Below are positions 50,507 to 59,073 of a stretch of DNA of 64,000 nt, piece by piece (within the stretch, counting starts at the first letter, position 1; each line of letters starts with the position of its first letter). The stretch covers positions 1 through 64,000 of the forward strand of contig NZ_AYOY01000101.1 in assembly GCF_000508185.1 (NCBI RefSeq). The letters run 5' to 3'. Made by a program: the position numbers and the translations under genes. The notes under the pieces are model-generated. The model made no database searches. It worked only from the letters and a program-made list of their open reading frames with translations, and was not told the DNA's origin. Source of the DNA: Sphingobium sp. C100 (GTDB lineage: Bacteria; Pseudomonadota; Alphaproteobacteria; Sphingomonadales; Sphingomonadaceae).

Positions 50507-52555
50507 GTGACCCGGCACATACCCTGGATTTTGACAGCGGTCGTCGGCCTTGTCGCGCTCACCATCGTGGCCGTGTCACGCGGCGAGGCGGTCAATGCGT
50601 TGTGGATCGTGATCGCCGCGGTCAGCTGCTTCCTGGTCGCTTACCGCTATTATGCATTGTTCATCGCGCGCCATGTGATGCAGCTCGATCCGGCGCGGCC
50701 GACCCCGGCGCTGCGCCGCGCCGACGGGCTGGACTATGTGGCGACCGATCGCACCGTGCTGTTCGGCCATCATTTCGCGGCGATCGCAGGCGCCGGACCG
50801 CTGGTGGGGCCAGTGCTGGCCGCGCAGATGGGCTATCTGCCAGGCACCTTATGGATCATCTTCGGCGTGGTGCTGGCGGGCGCGGTGCAGGATTTCATGA
50901 TCCTGTTCATTTCGATGCGGCGCGACGGCAAATCGCTGGGCGAGCTGATCCGCCTCGAAATGGGGCAGGTCGCCGGCACCATCGCCCTGTTCGGCGCCTT
51001 CATGATCATGGTCATCATCCTGGCCGTACTGGCGCTGATCGTGGTCAAGGCGCTGGCCGAAAGCCCTTGGGGCATGTTCACCGTGGCGGCCACCGTGCCG
51101 CTGGCCATGGTGATGGGCGCCTATACACGCTGGGTGCGACCCGGCCGCATCGGGGAGGTATCCATCCTGGGCCTCATCGGCCTGCTGGCGGCGATCGTCT
51201 ATGGTCAGGCGATCGCGCAATCGCCCCTCTGGGGGCCGATCTTCACCTTCACGCCGGTGCAGCTGTGCTGGATATTGATCGGCTATGGCGCCGTGGCGTC
51301 CGTCCTGCCGGTCTGGCTGCTGCTGGCGCCGCGCGATTATCTGTCGACCTTCCTCAAAATCGGTGCGATCGCCGCGCTCGCCATCGGCATCGTCATCATG
51401 GCGCCGCCGCTCAAAATGCCCGCCCTCACCCAGTTCGCGGCGGGCGGCGGCCCGGTCTGGGCGGGCGGCCTGTTCCCCTTCCTCTTCATCACCATCGCCT
51501 GCGGCGCGGTGTCGGGCTTTCACGCCCTGATTTCCAGCGGCACCACGCCCAAGCTGATCGCCAGCGAAAGCCACGCGCCCTTCATCGGCTATGGCGCGAT
51601 GCTGATGGAGGCGTTCGTGGCGATCATGGCGCTGGTCGGCGCCTCCATCCTCGACCCCGGCATCTATTTCACGATGAACAGCCCCACGGCAATGATCGGC
51701 ACGGACGCTGCCAGCGCATCGGCGGCCATCACCGCCATGGGCTTCCCGATCACGCCCGATATGATCGCGCAAACGGCGAAGGATGTCGGCGAACATACGA
51801 TCATTTCCCGCGCCGGCGGCGCGCCGACGCTGGCGGTCGCCATGGCGGAGATCTTCAGCCATGTCGTCGGCGGCCCGGCGATGAAGGCCTTCTGGTATCA
51901 TTTCGCCATATTGTTCGAGGCGCTATTCATCCTGACCGCCGTGGACGCTGGCACCCGCGCGGGCCGCTTCATGCTTCAGGACCTGATCGCGCTGGCCGTG
52001 CCCGCTTTCAAGGAAACGAACAGCCATGCGCCCGGCGTCATCGCAACCGCGCTCTGCGTCGCGGCCTGGGGCTTTTTCCTGTATCAGGGCGTCACCGACC
52101 CTCTGGGCGGCGTCAACACGCTCTGGCCAGTGTTCGGCATTTCCAACCAGATGCTCGCGGCGATCGCGCTGATGCTCGGCACCACCGTGCTGTTCCGCAT
52201 GAAACGCGACCGATTCGCCTGGGTGACGATGCTGCCCACGACATGGCTGCTGATCTGCACGCTGTCGGCCGGCTGGCTCAAGCTGTTTTCGACCGATCCT
52301 AAAGTCGGTTTCCTTGCCCATGCCGCCCGGTATGACGCGGCGGCGGATGCAGGCGCATTACTCGGCCCTGCCAAGTCGATGGCGGAGATGCAGCGCATCA
52401 TCTTCAACGACCGGGTCGACGCCGCCTTGGTCGCGATCTTTCTAGCCGTCGTGCTGGCGATCCTGTTCTTCACGGTGAAGACCTGCCTGGCGGCCCGCAG
52501 ATGCGCAGCGCCCACCACCCGTGAAATCCCCGCCCAGATGGTTCCGGCCCAATGA
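50507..52555 (+). CDS. cstA: Carbon starvation protein A, peptide/pyruvate transporter
   Basis: The 682-residue protein has about 16-18 membrane helices. CstA features include ATDRTVLFGHHFAAIAGAGP, LIGYGAMLMEAFVAIMAL, and the FHALISSGTTPK loop. CstA imports peptides and, in some bacteria, pyruvate on carbon limitation. The start is GTG at 50507. A small YbdD gene overlaps its end by 4 bp, the conserved cstA-ybdD pair. No sensor such as BtsSR is next to it. Confidence 0.95.
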   Translation: MTRHIPWILTAVVGLVALTIVAVSRGEAVNALWIVIAAVSCFLVAYRYYALFIARHVMQLDPARPTPALRRADGLDYVATDRTVLFGHHFAAIAGAGPLVGPVLAAQMGYLPGTLWIIFGVVLAGAVQDFMILFISMRRDGKSLGELIRLEMGQVAGTIALFGAFMIMVIILAVLALIVVKALAESPWGMFTVAATVPLAMVMGAYTRWVRPGRIGEVSILGLIGLLAAIVYGQAIAQSPLWGPIFTFTPVQLCWILIGYGAVASVLPVWLLLAPRDYLSTFLKIGAIAALAIGIVIMAPPLKMPALTQFAAGGGPVWAGGLFPFLFITIACGAVSGFHALISSGTTPKLIASESHAPFIGYGAMLMEAFVAIMALVGASILDPGIYFTMNSPTAMIGTDAASASAAITAMGFPITPDMIAQTAKDVGEHTIISRAGGAPTLAVAMAEIFSHVVGGPAMKAFWYHFAILFEALFILTAVDAGTRAGRFMLQDLIALAVPAFKETNSHAPGVIATALCVAAWGFFLYQGVTDPLGGVNTLWPVFGISNQMLAAIALMLGTTVLFRMKRDRFAWVTMLPTTWLLICTLSAGWLKLFSTDPKVGFLAHAARYDAAADAGALLGPAKSMAEMQRIIFNDRVDAALVAIFLAVVLAILFFTVKTCLAARRCAAPTTREIPAQMVPAQ

Positions 52556-52737
52556 ACCGCTTGTTCTGCCTTATCCGCCAGACGGCGCATCTTATGGTTG
52601 GCATACCGGATTATGACGCCTATCTGCGCCACATGGCCGATCGCCATCCCGAACAGCCGGTGATGGACCGAACCGCCTTTTTCCGTGACCGGCAGGAAGC
52701 CCGTTATGGGGGCCGCAATAGCGGACGTTGCTGCTGA
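52552..52737 (+). CDS. ybdD: YbdD/YjiX-family small protein
   Basis: The 61-residue protein contains VGIPDYDAYLRHMADRHPEQ and FFRDRQEARYGGR, the YbdD/YjiX (CstA-associated DUF466) signature, and ends SGRCC. The ATG overlaps the cstA stop as ATGA. YbdD homologues are required for transport by their CstA partner, so it is probably a subunit or cofactor of the transporter. Confidence 0.95.
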   Translation: MNRLFCLIRQTAHLMVGIPDYDAYLRHMADRHPEQPVMDRTAFFRDRQEARYGGRNSGRCC

Positions 52738-52757
52738 TTTTGCAACTTTATTACAAT
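52728..52757 (+). promoter_or_regulatory. Candidate sigma70 promoter in convergent gap after ybdD
   Basis: TTGCTG at 52728-52733 and TACAAT at 52752-52757 are separated by 18 bp. Transcription would run toward the hairpin at 52869-52900 without a gene in between, suggesting a small RNA of roughly 130 bases. Boxes are moderate matches only. Confidence 0.28.
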
Positions 52758-52771
52758 ATATTGCAATTTTA
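52740..52771. repeat. Three phased TTRCAAY units in an AT-rich island
   Basis: TTGCAAC at 52740, TTACAAT at 52751 and TTGCAAT at 52761 recur at 11- and 10-bp steps, the pitch of the helix. The outer two extend to TTGCAAYTTTA. The stretch is far more AT-rich than its surroundings and lies between converging genes. Confidence 0.6.
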
Positions 52772-52868
52772 CGAACGGAAAATTTAGATTTTCGGCGTTT
52801 TAGCTATTGCTGTTTCATACACCTCTGATACGGGCCGCCCATCCTTGGTGCCCGACAGCCTGGGGATG

Positions 52869-52900
52869 TGCCCCCTGCCCGTCCCTTGCGGCAGGGGGCA
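52869..52900. terminator. GC-rich hairpin between ybdD and the XdhC-like gene
   Basis: TGCCCCCTGCC and GGCAGGGGGCA form a perfect 11-bp stem around a 10-base loop, 7 bp from the XdhC-like stop. No T tract follows on either strand, so it may be a Rho-aided terminator or RNA end stabiliser. Confidence 0.55.
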
Positions 52901-52906
52901 CTCGCT

Positions 52907-53848
52907 TCATCCCTTTGCGTTGAAGCCAGCCACCATCCCCGCCGTGATCGACAGCGCAATCTCCGCCGGTCCGATAGCGCCAATGTCCAGCCCTGCCGGT
53001 CCGTCAATCCGGGCCAGCGCCTGCGCGGAAAAACCCATCGCGCGCAGCCGGTCAAGCCGCGCGGCTTGGCTGCGTCGCGATCCCAGCGCCGCGACATAAC
53101 CGGTTGGCGCGCGCAGCGCCGCGGCAAGCGCCGGGTCGTCAATCTTGATGTCATGGCTGAGCGTCACGACCGCCGTTGATTCGCCAGGATGCCGCGCCGT
53201 GATCGCCTCGTCGGGCCAGCGATCATCCAGTTCGACGCCGGGAAAGCGTTCTGCGGTCAGGAAGCGCCCACGTGGATCGATCACCACTGGCCGGACGCCG
53301 ATGGCCTGCGCCAGCGGGACAAGCGACTGGGCGATCTGCACCGCGCCCACGATCAGCAGACGCCGCGGCGGATCATAGCGATTGAGGAAGACGCCGTCCC
53401 GGACGCCCTCCCGCGTTTCGCCGCTGCTCAGGTCGGTGGCGAGCGTGAGCGCCCGCCCCTGCGCGCTTTCAGCGGCAATGCGATCGAACAGCGCGGGCGC
53501 GAAGCCAGCCTCCGCCACCGCCTGCACCAGCACGGCGATCTCGCCGCCACAGGGCAGCCCCGCTTCCCAGGCGTCACCATCGGCCACGCCATAGGTCTGG
53601 ATATGGGCCGGCCGGCCGGCGATTACGGCAGCCGCGCGCTCAAGCACATCGGCTTCGACGCAACCGCCGGAAATGCTCCCTTCCAGTCGACCGTCCTGAT
53701 GAACGAGCATATGGCTGCCCCTGGGCCGGGGGGCCGATCCCCAGGTGGAGATGACCGTGGCCAGCGCCATAGGCGCGCCGCGCCATTCGATCGCCTTGCG
53801 AATCACCGCGCCATTATCGTTCAATGCCAAACTCCCTGGCCAGCACAT
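52907..53848 (-). CDS. XdhC/CoxI-family protein
   Basis: From ATG 53848 the protein has 313 residues. The N-terminal XdhC domain shows ATVISTWGSAPRPRGSHMLVHQDGRLEGSISGGCVEADV, read in parts, and GLPCGGEIAVLVQ; the C-terminal Rossmann-like domain has LLIVGAVQIAQSLVPLA and LGSRRSQAARLDRL. The family delivers sulfurated molybdenum cofactor to xanthine dehydrogenase-type enzymes. No molybdo-hydroxylase gene is adjacent. A TTG nine codons later, after AGGGAG, is an alternative start. Confidence 0.9.
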   Translation of the reverse strand: MCWPGSLALNDNGAVIRKAIEWRGAPMALATVISTWGSAPRPRGSHMLVHQDGRLEGSISGGCVEADVLERAAAVIAGRPAHIQTYGVADGDAWEAGLPCGGEIAVLVQAVAEAGFAPALFDRIAAESAQGRALTLATDLSSGETREGVRDGVFLNRYDPPRRLLIVGAVQIAQSLVPLAQAIGVRPVVIDPRGRFLTAERFPGVELDDRWPDEAITARHPGESTAVVTLSHDIKIDDPALAAALRAPTGYVAALGSRRSQAARLDRLRAMGFSAQALARIDGPAGLDIGAIGPAEIALSITAGMVAGFNAKG

Positions 53849-53891
53849 GACGCTCTTCACGTCGCCCGGCAGGAATGGGGATGACGAGCGC

Positions 53892-54560
53892 CTAGTGCAA
53901 GCGCCGGCCGGTCCACACCACCCGGCCGACGATGTCGACCAGCGCAGGATCAATATCGGTCCAGTCGGGATAATGCGCATTGTCGCTCAGCACGCTGAAC
54001 CGGCCCCGGAGCGGTCCCAGCGCGATCCGCTTCACCATCAGAACGCCATCCAGCCGCAGGACATAGACGCCATCCCGCAACCGTTCGGCGTCATCATCAT
54101 GATCGACCATGATATCGTCGCCGTCGCTCAAGGTCGGCGCCATCGATTCGCCATCGACGCGAATGATCGATACGCGCTGCGGCCGCACCCCCAGATGGCG
54201 CAGCCAGCGCGCGTCGAAGGCCATCACGCCCGCCGCGCGCTCATCCTCGTCCAGCGTGCCGCCGCCTGCCGAGGCACCCAGCGAAAGGCGGGGGACGGAC
54301 ACCACCGCAGGCGTGCCGCGCACCCGCGCGGACACGACCGGCGCGGGCGTTCCGCCGCCGAGCAATTCTTCGGACACCCCGAAATAACGGGCCAGCACGC
54401 GCCGGTCGTCCTCATCCAGTTTCCGCGGCGTGCCGCGCTTGATGAACTGCTGGATATAGGCCGGGTTGCGGCCGATCAGCCGGGACAGATCGGCGTAATT
54501 TTCCCCACGTTCGGCAATCAACCGATCCAGGGCGATCCGGGCATCCTGCGCTTGGTCCAT
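53892..54560 (-). CDS. S24 (LexA/CI-like) repressor with N-terminal HTH
   Basis: From ATG 54560 (MDQAQDARIALDRLIAERGE) the protein has 222 residues. Residues 5-60 look like an HTH (YADLSRLIGRNPAYIQQFIKRG), and the C-terminal half is an S24 signal-peptidase-like domain with nucleophile Ser in VDGESMAPTLSDGD and general-base Lys in GVLMVKRIAL. No clear Ala-Gly autocleavage site is obvious in the linker. It probably represses the divergent small genes through palindromes at 54586-54631. DNA damage may be the trigger, as for related repressors; this is inference. Confidence 0.9.
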   Translation of the reverse strand: MDQAQDARIALDRLIAERGENYADLSRLIGRNPAYIQQFIKRGTPRKLDEDDRRVLARYFGVSEELLGGGTPAPVVSARVRGTPAVVSVPRLSLGASAGGGTLDEDERAAGVMAFDARWLRHLGVRPQRVSIIRVDGESMAPTLSDGDDIMVDHDDDAERLRDGVYVLRLDGVLMVKRIALGPLRGRFSVLSDNAHYPDWTDIDPALVDIVGRVVWTGRRLH

Positions 54561-54585
54561 ATCCGGTCCATTACCGATAAGATTT

Positions 54586-54603
54586 TTCCTAGACAAGTAG
54601 GAA
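54586..54603. promoter_or_regulatory. Candidate repressor operator TTCCTA-N6-TAGGAA
   Basis: A perfect six-base inverted repeat with spacer GACAAG lies 26 bp ahead of the S24 repressor start, in the gap between divergent genes. The position and symmetry suit autoregulation. Confidence 0.5.
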
Positions 54604-54615
54604 ATAGGGTCTGAC

Positions 54616-54631
54616 ATAGGAATATACCTAT
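54616..54631. promoter_or_regulatory. Second candidate operator ATAGG-N6-CCTAT
   Basis: ATAGG AATATA CCTAT is a five-base inverted repeat using the same TAGG/CCTA half-sites as the neighbouring palindrome but in opposite order. It lies 46 bp before the divergent 61-residue gene and could control it. Confidence 0.42.
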
Positions 54632-54676
54632 TGGCTCGCATCGGGCGAGTCGCCATGACTGGGGAGATGAGACGCG

Positions 54677-54862
54677 ATGCTCTTGCGTATGATCGAGACA
54701 TTCCTGCGCCAGAACGACATGCCGCCGACCACATTCGGCCGCCATAGTGCGCGCGATCCGCGCCTGGTGTTCGATTTGCGGCTGGGCCGCGAACCGGGCG
54801 AGCGGTTGACGAGGCGTGTAGAACATTTCATGAACACTTATCGCAGGAGCCGGGGCCAATGA
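54677..54862 (+). CDS. Small basic protein, 61 residues, unknown function
   Basis: The protein begins MLLRMIETFLRQNDMPPTTF and continues GRHSARDPRLVFDLRLGREPG with a basic tail. The FLRQNDMPPTTFGRHSARDP portion resembles an HTH-like start as in small phage-type regulators, and the charge suits DNA binding. It diverges from the S24 repressor and its stop overlaps the next start (ATGA). I recall similar short proteins in sphingomonads but cannot name a family. Confidence 0.7.
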   Translation: MLLRMIETFLRQNDMPPTTFGRHSARDPRLVFDLRLGREPGERLTRRVEHFMNTYRRSRGQ

Positions 54863-55230
54863 CAAGGGTCGATCACTATTTCCGCCAGCCCAACCTGATC
54901 CGAAGTCAAGCGATCGGCGGCGGTTCGCCCGATCCGTTGCCCAGGTTGCTGGCGCAAATGCTCGCACGGGCGGGCGCCCCGGCGACGATCGAGCGCGCCA
55001 CCAGCCGCCCCTGGGCAAGCGCCCTGTTTGAAGGACGGCGCCACGCGATTGGGTTGAGAATCGCCGGACCGGACAGGCAGGAGCGGCAAACGGCCTTCAC
55101 CACCGGCCTGGGCGATGCCGAATGGGCCTTATCCGGGCATTTCGTCGCCGATATCTGCGTCGATGAAGCCGGGGAAGATGCAGAAGGCCTTTGGCTTCAA
55201 TTGTCCGCGCTGACTATCCGCGACTGGTAG
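54859..55230 (+). CDS. Unknown protein translationally coupled to the 61-aa gene
   Basis: The 123-residue protein starts MTRVDHYFRQPNLIRSQAIG and ends LQLSALTIRDW. It is alpha/beta with no cysteine cluster, signal or membrane span. The ATG overlaps the preceding stop by 4 bp. I do not recognise the family. Being in a two-gene unit facing a LexA-like repressor suggests an inducible role. Confidence 0.68.
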   Translation: MTRVDHYFRQPNLIRSQAIGGGSPDPLPRLLAQMLARAGAPATIERATSRPWASALFEGRRHAIGLRIAGPDRQERQTAFTTGLGDAEWALSGHFVADICVDEAGEDAEGLWLQLSALTIRDW

Positions 55231-55240
55231 AGGCGGCCGA

Positions 55241-56224
55241 TCAGCGAGGCCGGGCAGCGATGTTGCGCAAGGCCCCCAGGGCTGCGCGCAACGCCTCGTC
55301 AGCGTCGGGCGCCACGCAATCACGCACCGGCACCGCCGGTGCGACCGGCATGTCGGCCAGCACCTGAGTGACATCGCCGGCGGCGGCGCGTCGGCGGGAC
55401 GCCAGGCCCTGCTCCAGCCTTTCGGTCAATTGCGCGATCGACAAGCCGTGCGTCGGCAAGGGGCGCGGTGCAGGGCGCGGCCCGGATTCCTGATGAAACT
55501 GGGCCTCAGGCGCGCTGCGCAGGACGGGACCGGCCTCCACCGGTGCATCGCAATCATCCGGCAGCGAGGCGTCGGCGGCCGATGGTCGGACGATCGCCGT
55601 GGCTGCGTTTTCCGTTTCTTCCCCTGACCTGGAGAAGGGAGCGGCAGGCCGTAGAAAGGCGGGTTCGGACAATTGCTCCTCGGCCAACGGCATGGGCGCA
55701 CGGGGCATGGCGAAAGTGGATGATGGCGAGGCTGACCGCGGCCCCGATTCGGGACGGATCACCAGTGGACGGCGGCTGGTTTCGGGGCGAGCGAAAATCT
55801 CGACCCCGTCGAAATCGCGGCTGGCGAAGATGGGAGGACGCGGCGGCGCATCGGGATGCGCGTCGGCGCGACGCAAAGTCGGCGCGTCCGGTTCGGCGAC
55901 GGGCATGGCGCGTCCGCGCGCCAGAGCGGTCAGCTTGGAAAAGGCGAAACCCATCTTATTTGCTCCCTGGACGCGTCCACCGCGCCCGTCTTCTTCCCAC
56001 TCATCATCCGCGACCGGCGGATCACGACGCAACATGGCCAATAGCCCGATCGCCAACAGCGCAGCGAAGCCGGCCATCAGCAGCCGGGCCGTCAGCCCCA
56101 GCGGCGGCGCGGCGGCGGGCAGCGCTTCGCTGAAACCGCTTGACGCCACGATCATTTCCAGCAGGCCCACAGGCGTCGCCAGCAGGGCGACCGCAGCGGC
56201 AGCGCCCACCAGCGCCGCCTTCAT
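55241..56224 (-). CDS. Membrane protein with long disordered cytoplasmic tail, unknown
   Basis: From ATG 56224 the protein has 327 residues. Two membrane helices occur in the first 75 residues (AALVGAAAAVALLATPVGLL and LLMAGFAALLAIGLLAML), then a Pro/Ala/Glu/Arg-rich tail of about 200 residues with little order, and a final helical segment (LSIAQLTERLEQGLASRRRAA). The tail plus terminal helix could be a docking arm. I know of no named family. It ends 10 bp from the convergent 123-aa gene. Confidence 0.7.
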   Translation of the reverse strand: MKAALVGAAAAVALLATPVGLLEMIVASSGFSEALPAAAPPLGLTARLLMAGFAALLAIGLLAMLRRDPPVADDEWEEDGRGGRVQGANKMGFAFSKLTALARGRAMPVAEPDAPTLRRADAHPDAPPRPPIFASRDFDGVEIFARPETSRRPLVIRPESGPRSASPSSTFAMPRAPMPLAEEQLSEPAFLRPAAPFSRSGEETENAATAIVRPSAADASLPDDCDAPVEAGPVLRSAPEAQFHQESGPRPAPRPLPTHGLSIAQLTERLEQGLASRRRAAAGDVTQVLADMPVAPAVPVRDCVAPDADEALRAALGALRNIAARPR

Positions 56225-56275
56225 TGCTCCGAGACTGCCTCCTGCCGTCTTCAACCCAATGGCCTTTATTCTTGC

Positions 56276-57502
56276 TCACGCCGCCACACGTGCCCGGACG
56301 GGCCGCGCCAGCAGGCGTTGGTAAACAGGTTCGTAACGCAAAATGTTTGACGACCAGTTACGCTCCCGCTCGACAAAGGCGCGCGCAATAGCGCCACGCT
56401 CTGCCCAGGGGCTGCGGTCGGCGAACAGGCCGGCCAGCGCATCGGCGATGGCGGCCGGATCGTCGGGCGCGAACAGCGTGCCGGTCACGCCGTCCTCGAT
56501 CAGTTCGCGATGTCCGCCAACGCTCGACGCGGCGACCAGCCGGCCCTGCGCCATCGCCTCCAGGGGCTTCAAAGGCGTGACCAGATCGGTAAGGCGCATC
56601 GCCTTGCGCGGATAGGCCAGCACGTCGATCTGCGCATAATAATGTTCGACCTGATCGTGCGGCACGCGGCCGACGAAGATGATATGGTCGTTGAACGGCG
56701 AGGCCAGCGCCTGTTCGCGCAGCGCCTGCTCGCAAGGACCGCCGCCGACCAGCAGCAGCTTTGCCTGCGGCCGCGCGCGCACCAGTTGCGGCATGGCCGC
56801 GATCAGGTCGTCCAGCCCTTCATAATCATAAAAGCTGCCGATGAAACCGACCACATCCGCGCCGGCAAGGCCCAGCGTCGCCGTGAGCGCCGGATCGCGT
56901 GGCGCCGGCGTGCCGAACTGCGTCATATCGACGCCATTGGGCGACACGATGATCTTGGCCGGGTCGATGCCGCGCGCAACCAGATCGCCGCGCAGCCCCT
57001 CGCAGATGACCGCCACGGCATCCGCGCTGCGCACCGCGCGGGTTTCCAGCTGCCGCGTCAACCAGTAGCGCGGGCTGTTCTCCGCGCCAGCGCCATTGCC
57101 CACCGCCGCATCTTCCCAAAAGGCCCGGATTTCGTAGATCAAAGGGATGCCATGCCGCTTCGCCACGCGCTGCGCGGCCATGGCGTTGAGCACCGGCGAA
57201 TGGGCGTGGATCACGTCAGGCCGCCATTGCCGCACCAGCGCATCAATCGCATCGGCATGGGCCGAAAGATCGCGCCACTCGCGCAGCACGGCATTGCCTT
57301 TCGCCGGATCGCCTGGCGTGCGGTGGAAGGTCAGCCCATCCACCACTTGCTCGGTCGGACCGGCCGCGCTGTGGCGACGGCCGGTGATGCCGCGCACCTC
57401 CCACCCCTTGTCGATCTGCGCGCGCAGAATCGCCCTGGTGCGGAACGTATATCCGCTGTGCATCGGCAGGCTGTGGTCCAGCACATGAAGAATGCGAGTC
57501 AT
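56276..57502 (-). CDS. GT4 glycosyltransferase, exosortase A system-associated
   Basis: From ATG 57502 (MTRILHVLDHSLPMHSGYTF) the protein has 408 residues. It is a GT-B glycosyltransferase of family 4: N-terminal acceptor domain with DVIHAHSPVLNAMAA, and C-terminal nucleotide-sugar domain with SPNGVDM, GFIGSFYDYEGLDDLI and KPLEAMAQGRLVAASSVGGHRELI. The HVLDHSLPMHSGYTFR opening is characteristic of the set next to exosortase A in EPS loci. It probably adds a sugar to lipid-linked polysaccharide in the cytoplasm. It diverges from the ligase gene. Confidence 0.9.
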   Translation of the reverse strand: MTRILHVLDHSLPMHSGYTFRTRAILRAQIDKGWEVRGITGRRHSAAGPTEQVVDGLTFHRTPGDPAKGNAVLREWRDLSAHADAIDALVRQWRPDVIHAHSPVLNAMAAQRVAKRHGIPLIYEIRAFWEDAAVGNGAGAENSPRYWLTRQLETRAVRSADAVAVICEGLRGDLVARGIDPAKIIVSPNGVDMTQFGTPAPRDPALTATLGLAGADVVGFIGSFYDYEGLDDLIAAMPQLVRARPQAKLLLVGGGPCEQALREQALASPFNDHIIFVGRVPHDQVEHYYAQIDVLAYPRKAMRLTDLVTPLKPLEAMAQGRLVAASSVGGHRELIEDGVTGTLFAPDDPAAIADALAGLFADRSPWAERGAIARAFVERERNWSSNILRYEPVYQRLLARPVRARVAA

Positions 57503-57593
57503 AGCCAGTCCTGTCTGCCGCAAAAGGTTTAACGCCCCGTCAACTCTGTCACGCTAGGAGAAAGCGCGTACGTACTGGAAGTTCAAGCGAGCG

Positions 57594-57716
57594 ATGATCG
57601 ACACACTGTCCCTGCTGATCAGCCACGGCGTGATCCTGCTCGCCGCATGGCGGCTGCTGCCGCGTGGCGACCTGGACCGTGACCCGGAACCGCAGGAGCC
57701 GCGCGGCGATGCGTGA
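57594..57716 (+). CDS. 40-residue membrane peptide upstream of the ligase gene
   Basis: The frame MIDTLSLLISHGVILLAAWR then LLPRGDLDRDPEPQEPRGDA has one hydrophobic helix and an acidic-basic cytoplasmic tail. It ends 8 bp inside the ligase start, so translation is likely coupled. It keeps high GC at third codon positions. Homology cannot be judged from memory. Confidence 0.6.
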   Translation: MIDTLSLLISHGVILLAAWRLLPRGDLDRDPEPQEPRGDA

Positions 57717-59073
57717 TCTGTTCTTCATCGCCTTTCTGGGCATCTTTGGCTTGATGGGCCTGCGCCGGCCATTCCTGCTGGTCGCGGTCTATGCCTATAT
57801 CGACATCGTTTCACCCCAGCGCCTCTCTTATTTCCTGCTCAATTCCATTCCCATTTCCGCCATCGCCTTCGCGGCCATGGTTGGCGCGTGGCTGGTGGTG
57901 GATGACAAGAAGGATTGCCGATTCTCCGCGCGGCAGGGGCTGATGCTGCTGTTGCTCGCCTGGTGCGGCTACACCACCTTGACGGCGGATTTCCCGGCGG
58001 AAGCGCTCACCAAATGGAACTGGGTGTGGAAGGCGATCATCGCCGGCGTCTTCCTGCCGCTGGTTTTGCGCACGCGCCTGCGAATCGAGGCGCTCGCCTT
58101 GTTCATGGTTTTGTGCGCCAGCACGATCATCATCAATGGCGGCATGAAAACGGCGCTCTCCGGCGGCGGCTATGGCGTGCTCAACCTGATGGTCGAAAAT
58201 AACAGCGGCCTTTATGAAGGCAGCATCATCAGTTGCGTCGCCATTTCGCTGATCCCGATCATCCTGTGGCTGTCGAAACATGGCACGATCTTTCCGCCCG
58301 ACTGGAAGGTGAAGGCCTTCTGCTACTGCCTTTGCCTCGCCTGCCTGCTGATGCCGGTCGGCACCGAAGCGCGCACGGGCCTGGTCTGCATCGTCATCCT
58401 GGCTGGGCTGATGTTGCTGCGGTCGAAACGGAAATTCGTCTATGGTCCGCTCATGCTGCTGGCCGCGCTGGCCGCCGTGCCCTTCCTGCCGACCAGCTTC
58501 ACCCAGCGGATGGAGACGATCGAAAATCACCAGGGCGACGAAAGCGCCTCCACGCGCGTTGCCGTATGGATGTGGACGCTCGATTATGTGAAGCAGCATC
58601 CCGGCGGCGGCGGCTTCGACAATTATCTCCAGAACAGCTTCACCTATTTCGCGCAGAGCACCGTCGCGGATGGCGGTGGCAGGCGAGTCGAGCGCCGCCT
58701 GGTCACTGACCGTGGCCGCGCCTATCACAGCGCCTATTTCGAGCTGCTGGGCGAACAGGGCTATTTCGGCTTCGCCATCTGGGCGCTTCTTCACCTCATC
58801 TGCTTCATCCGCACCGAATCGATCCGGCGATTCTACCGCAACCGGGACGGACCGGACGAAGCCTGGATCGCCCCGTTCGCGCTGGCGCTGCAACAAGGAC
58901 ATATCATCTACATGATCGGGTCGCTGTTCGTGGGCATTGCCTATCAACCCTTCATCTTCATGATGCTGGCGCTCCAGATCGGGCTGGACACCTATCTCAC
59001 CCGCAAGCGCCGGGCGGCGGCAAAGCGCACGCTGGACGCGTCGCTCGCGATGCAAGGCGGCCTGCCGGCATGA
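57709..59073 (+). CDS. O-antigen ligase-like protein, exosortase A-associated
   Basis: From ATG 57709 (MRDLFFIAFLGIFGLMGLRR) the protein has 454 residues and about ten membrane helices with a large periplasmic loop. GTEARTGLVCIVILAGLML and RGRAYHSAYFELLGEQGYFG are the conserved Wzy/WaaL-type stretches, the second with the loop His. The RRPFLLVAVYAYIDIVSPQ start marks the exosortase A-associated ligase group, thought to glycosylate sorted proteins or polymerise EPS. An alternative in-frame ATG at 57664 overlaps the small peptide gene. Confidence 0.88.
   Translation: MRDLFFIAFLGIFGLMGLRRPFLLVAVYAYIDIVSPQRLSYFLLNSIPISAIAFAAMVGAWLVVDDKKDCRFSARQGLMLLLLAWCGYTTLTADFPAEALTKWNWVWKAIIAGVFLPLVLRTRLRIEALALFMVLCASTIIINGGMKTALSGGGYGVLNLMVENNSGLYEGSIISCVAISLIPIILWLSKHGTIFPPDWKVKAFCYCLCLACLLMPVGTEARTGLVCIVILAGLMLLRSKRKFVYGPLMLLAALAAVPFLPTSFTQRMETIENHQGDESASTRVAVWMWTLDYVKQHPGGGGFDNYLQNSFTYFAQSTVADGGGRRVERRLVTDRGRAYHSAYFELLGEQGYFGFAIWALLHLICFIRTESIRRFYRNRDGPDEAWIAPFALALQQGHIIYMIGSLFVGIAYQPFIFMMLALQIGLDTYLTRKRRAAAKRTLDASLAMQGGLPA

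Noticed and set aside
52907-53980. XdhC-like gene starting at 53980
   Set aside because: The first 44 residues from that start are Arg/Ser/Pro-rich and unlike the family; the ATG at 53848 gives a normal XdhC beginning.
53892-55230. Remnant prophage or toxin-antitoxin locus around the S24 repressor
   Set aside because: No integrase, structural or replication gene is nearby, composition matches the flanks, and neither small protein resembles a known toxin or antitoxin.
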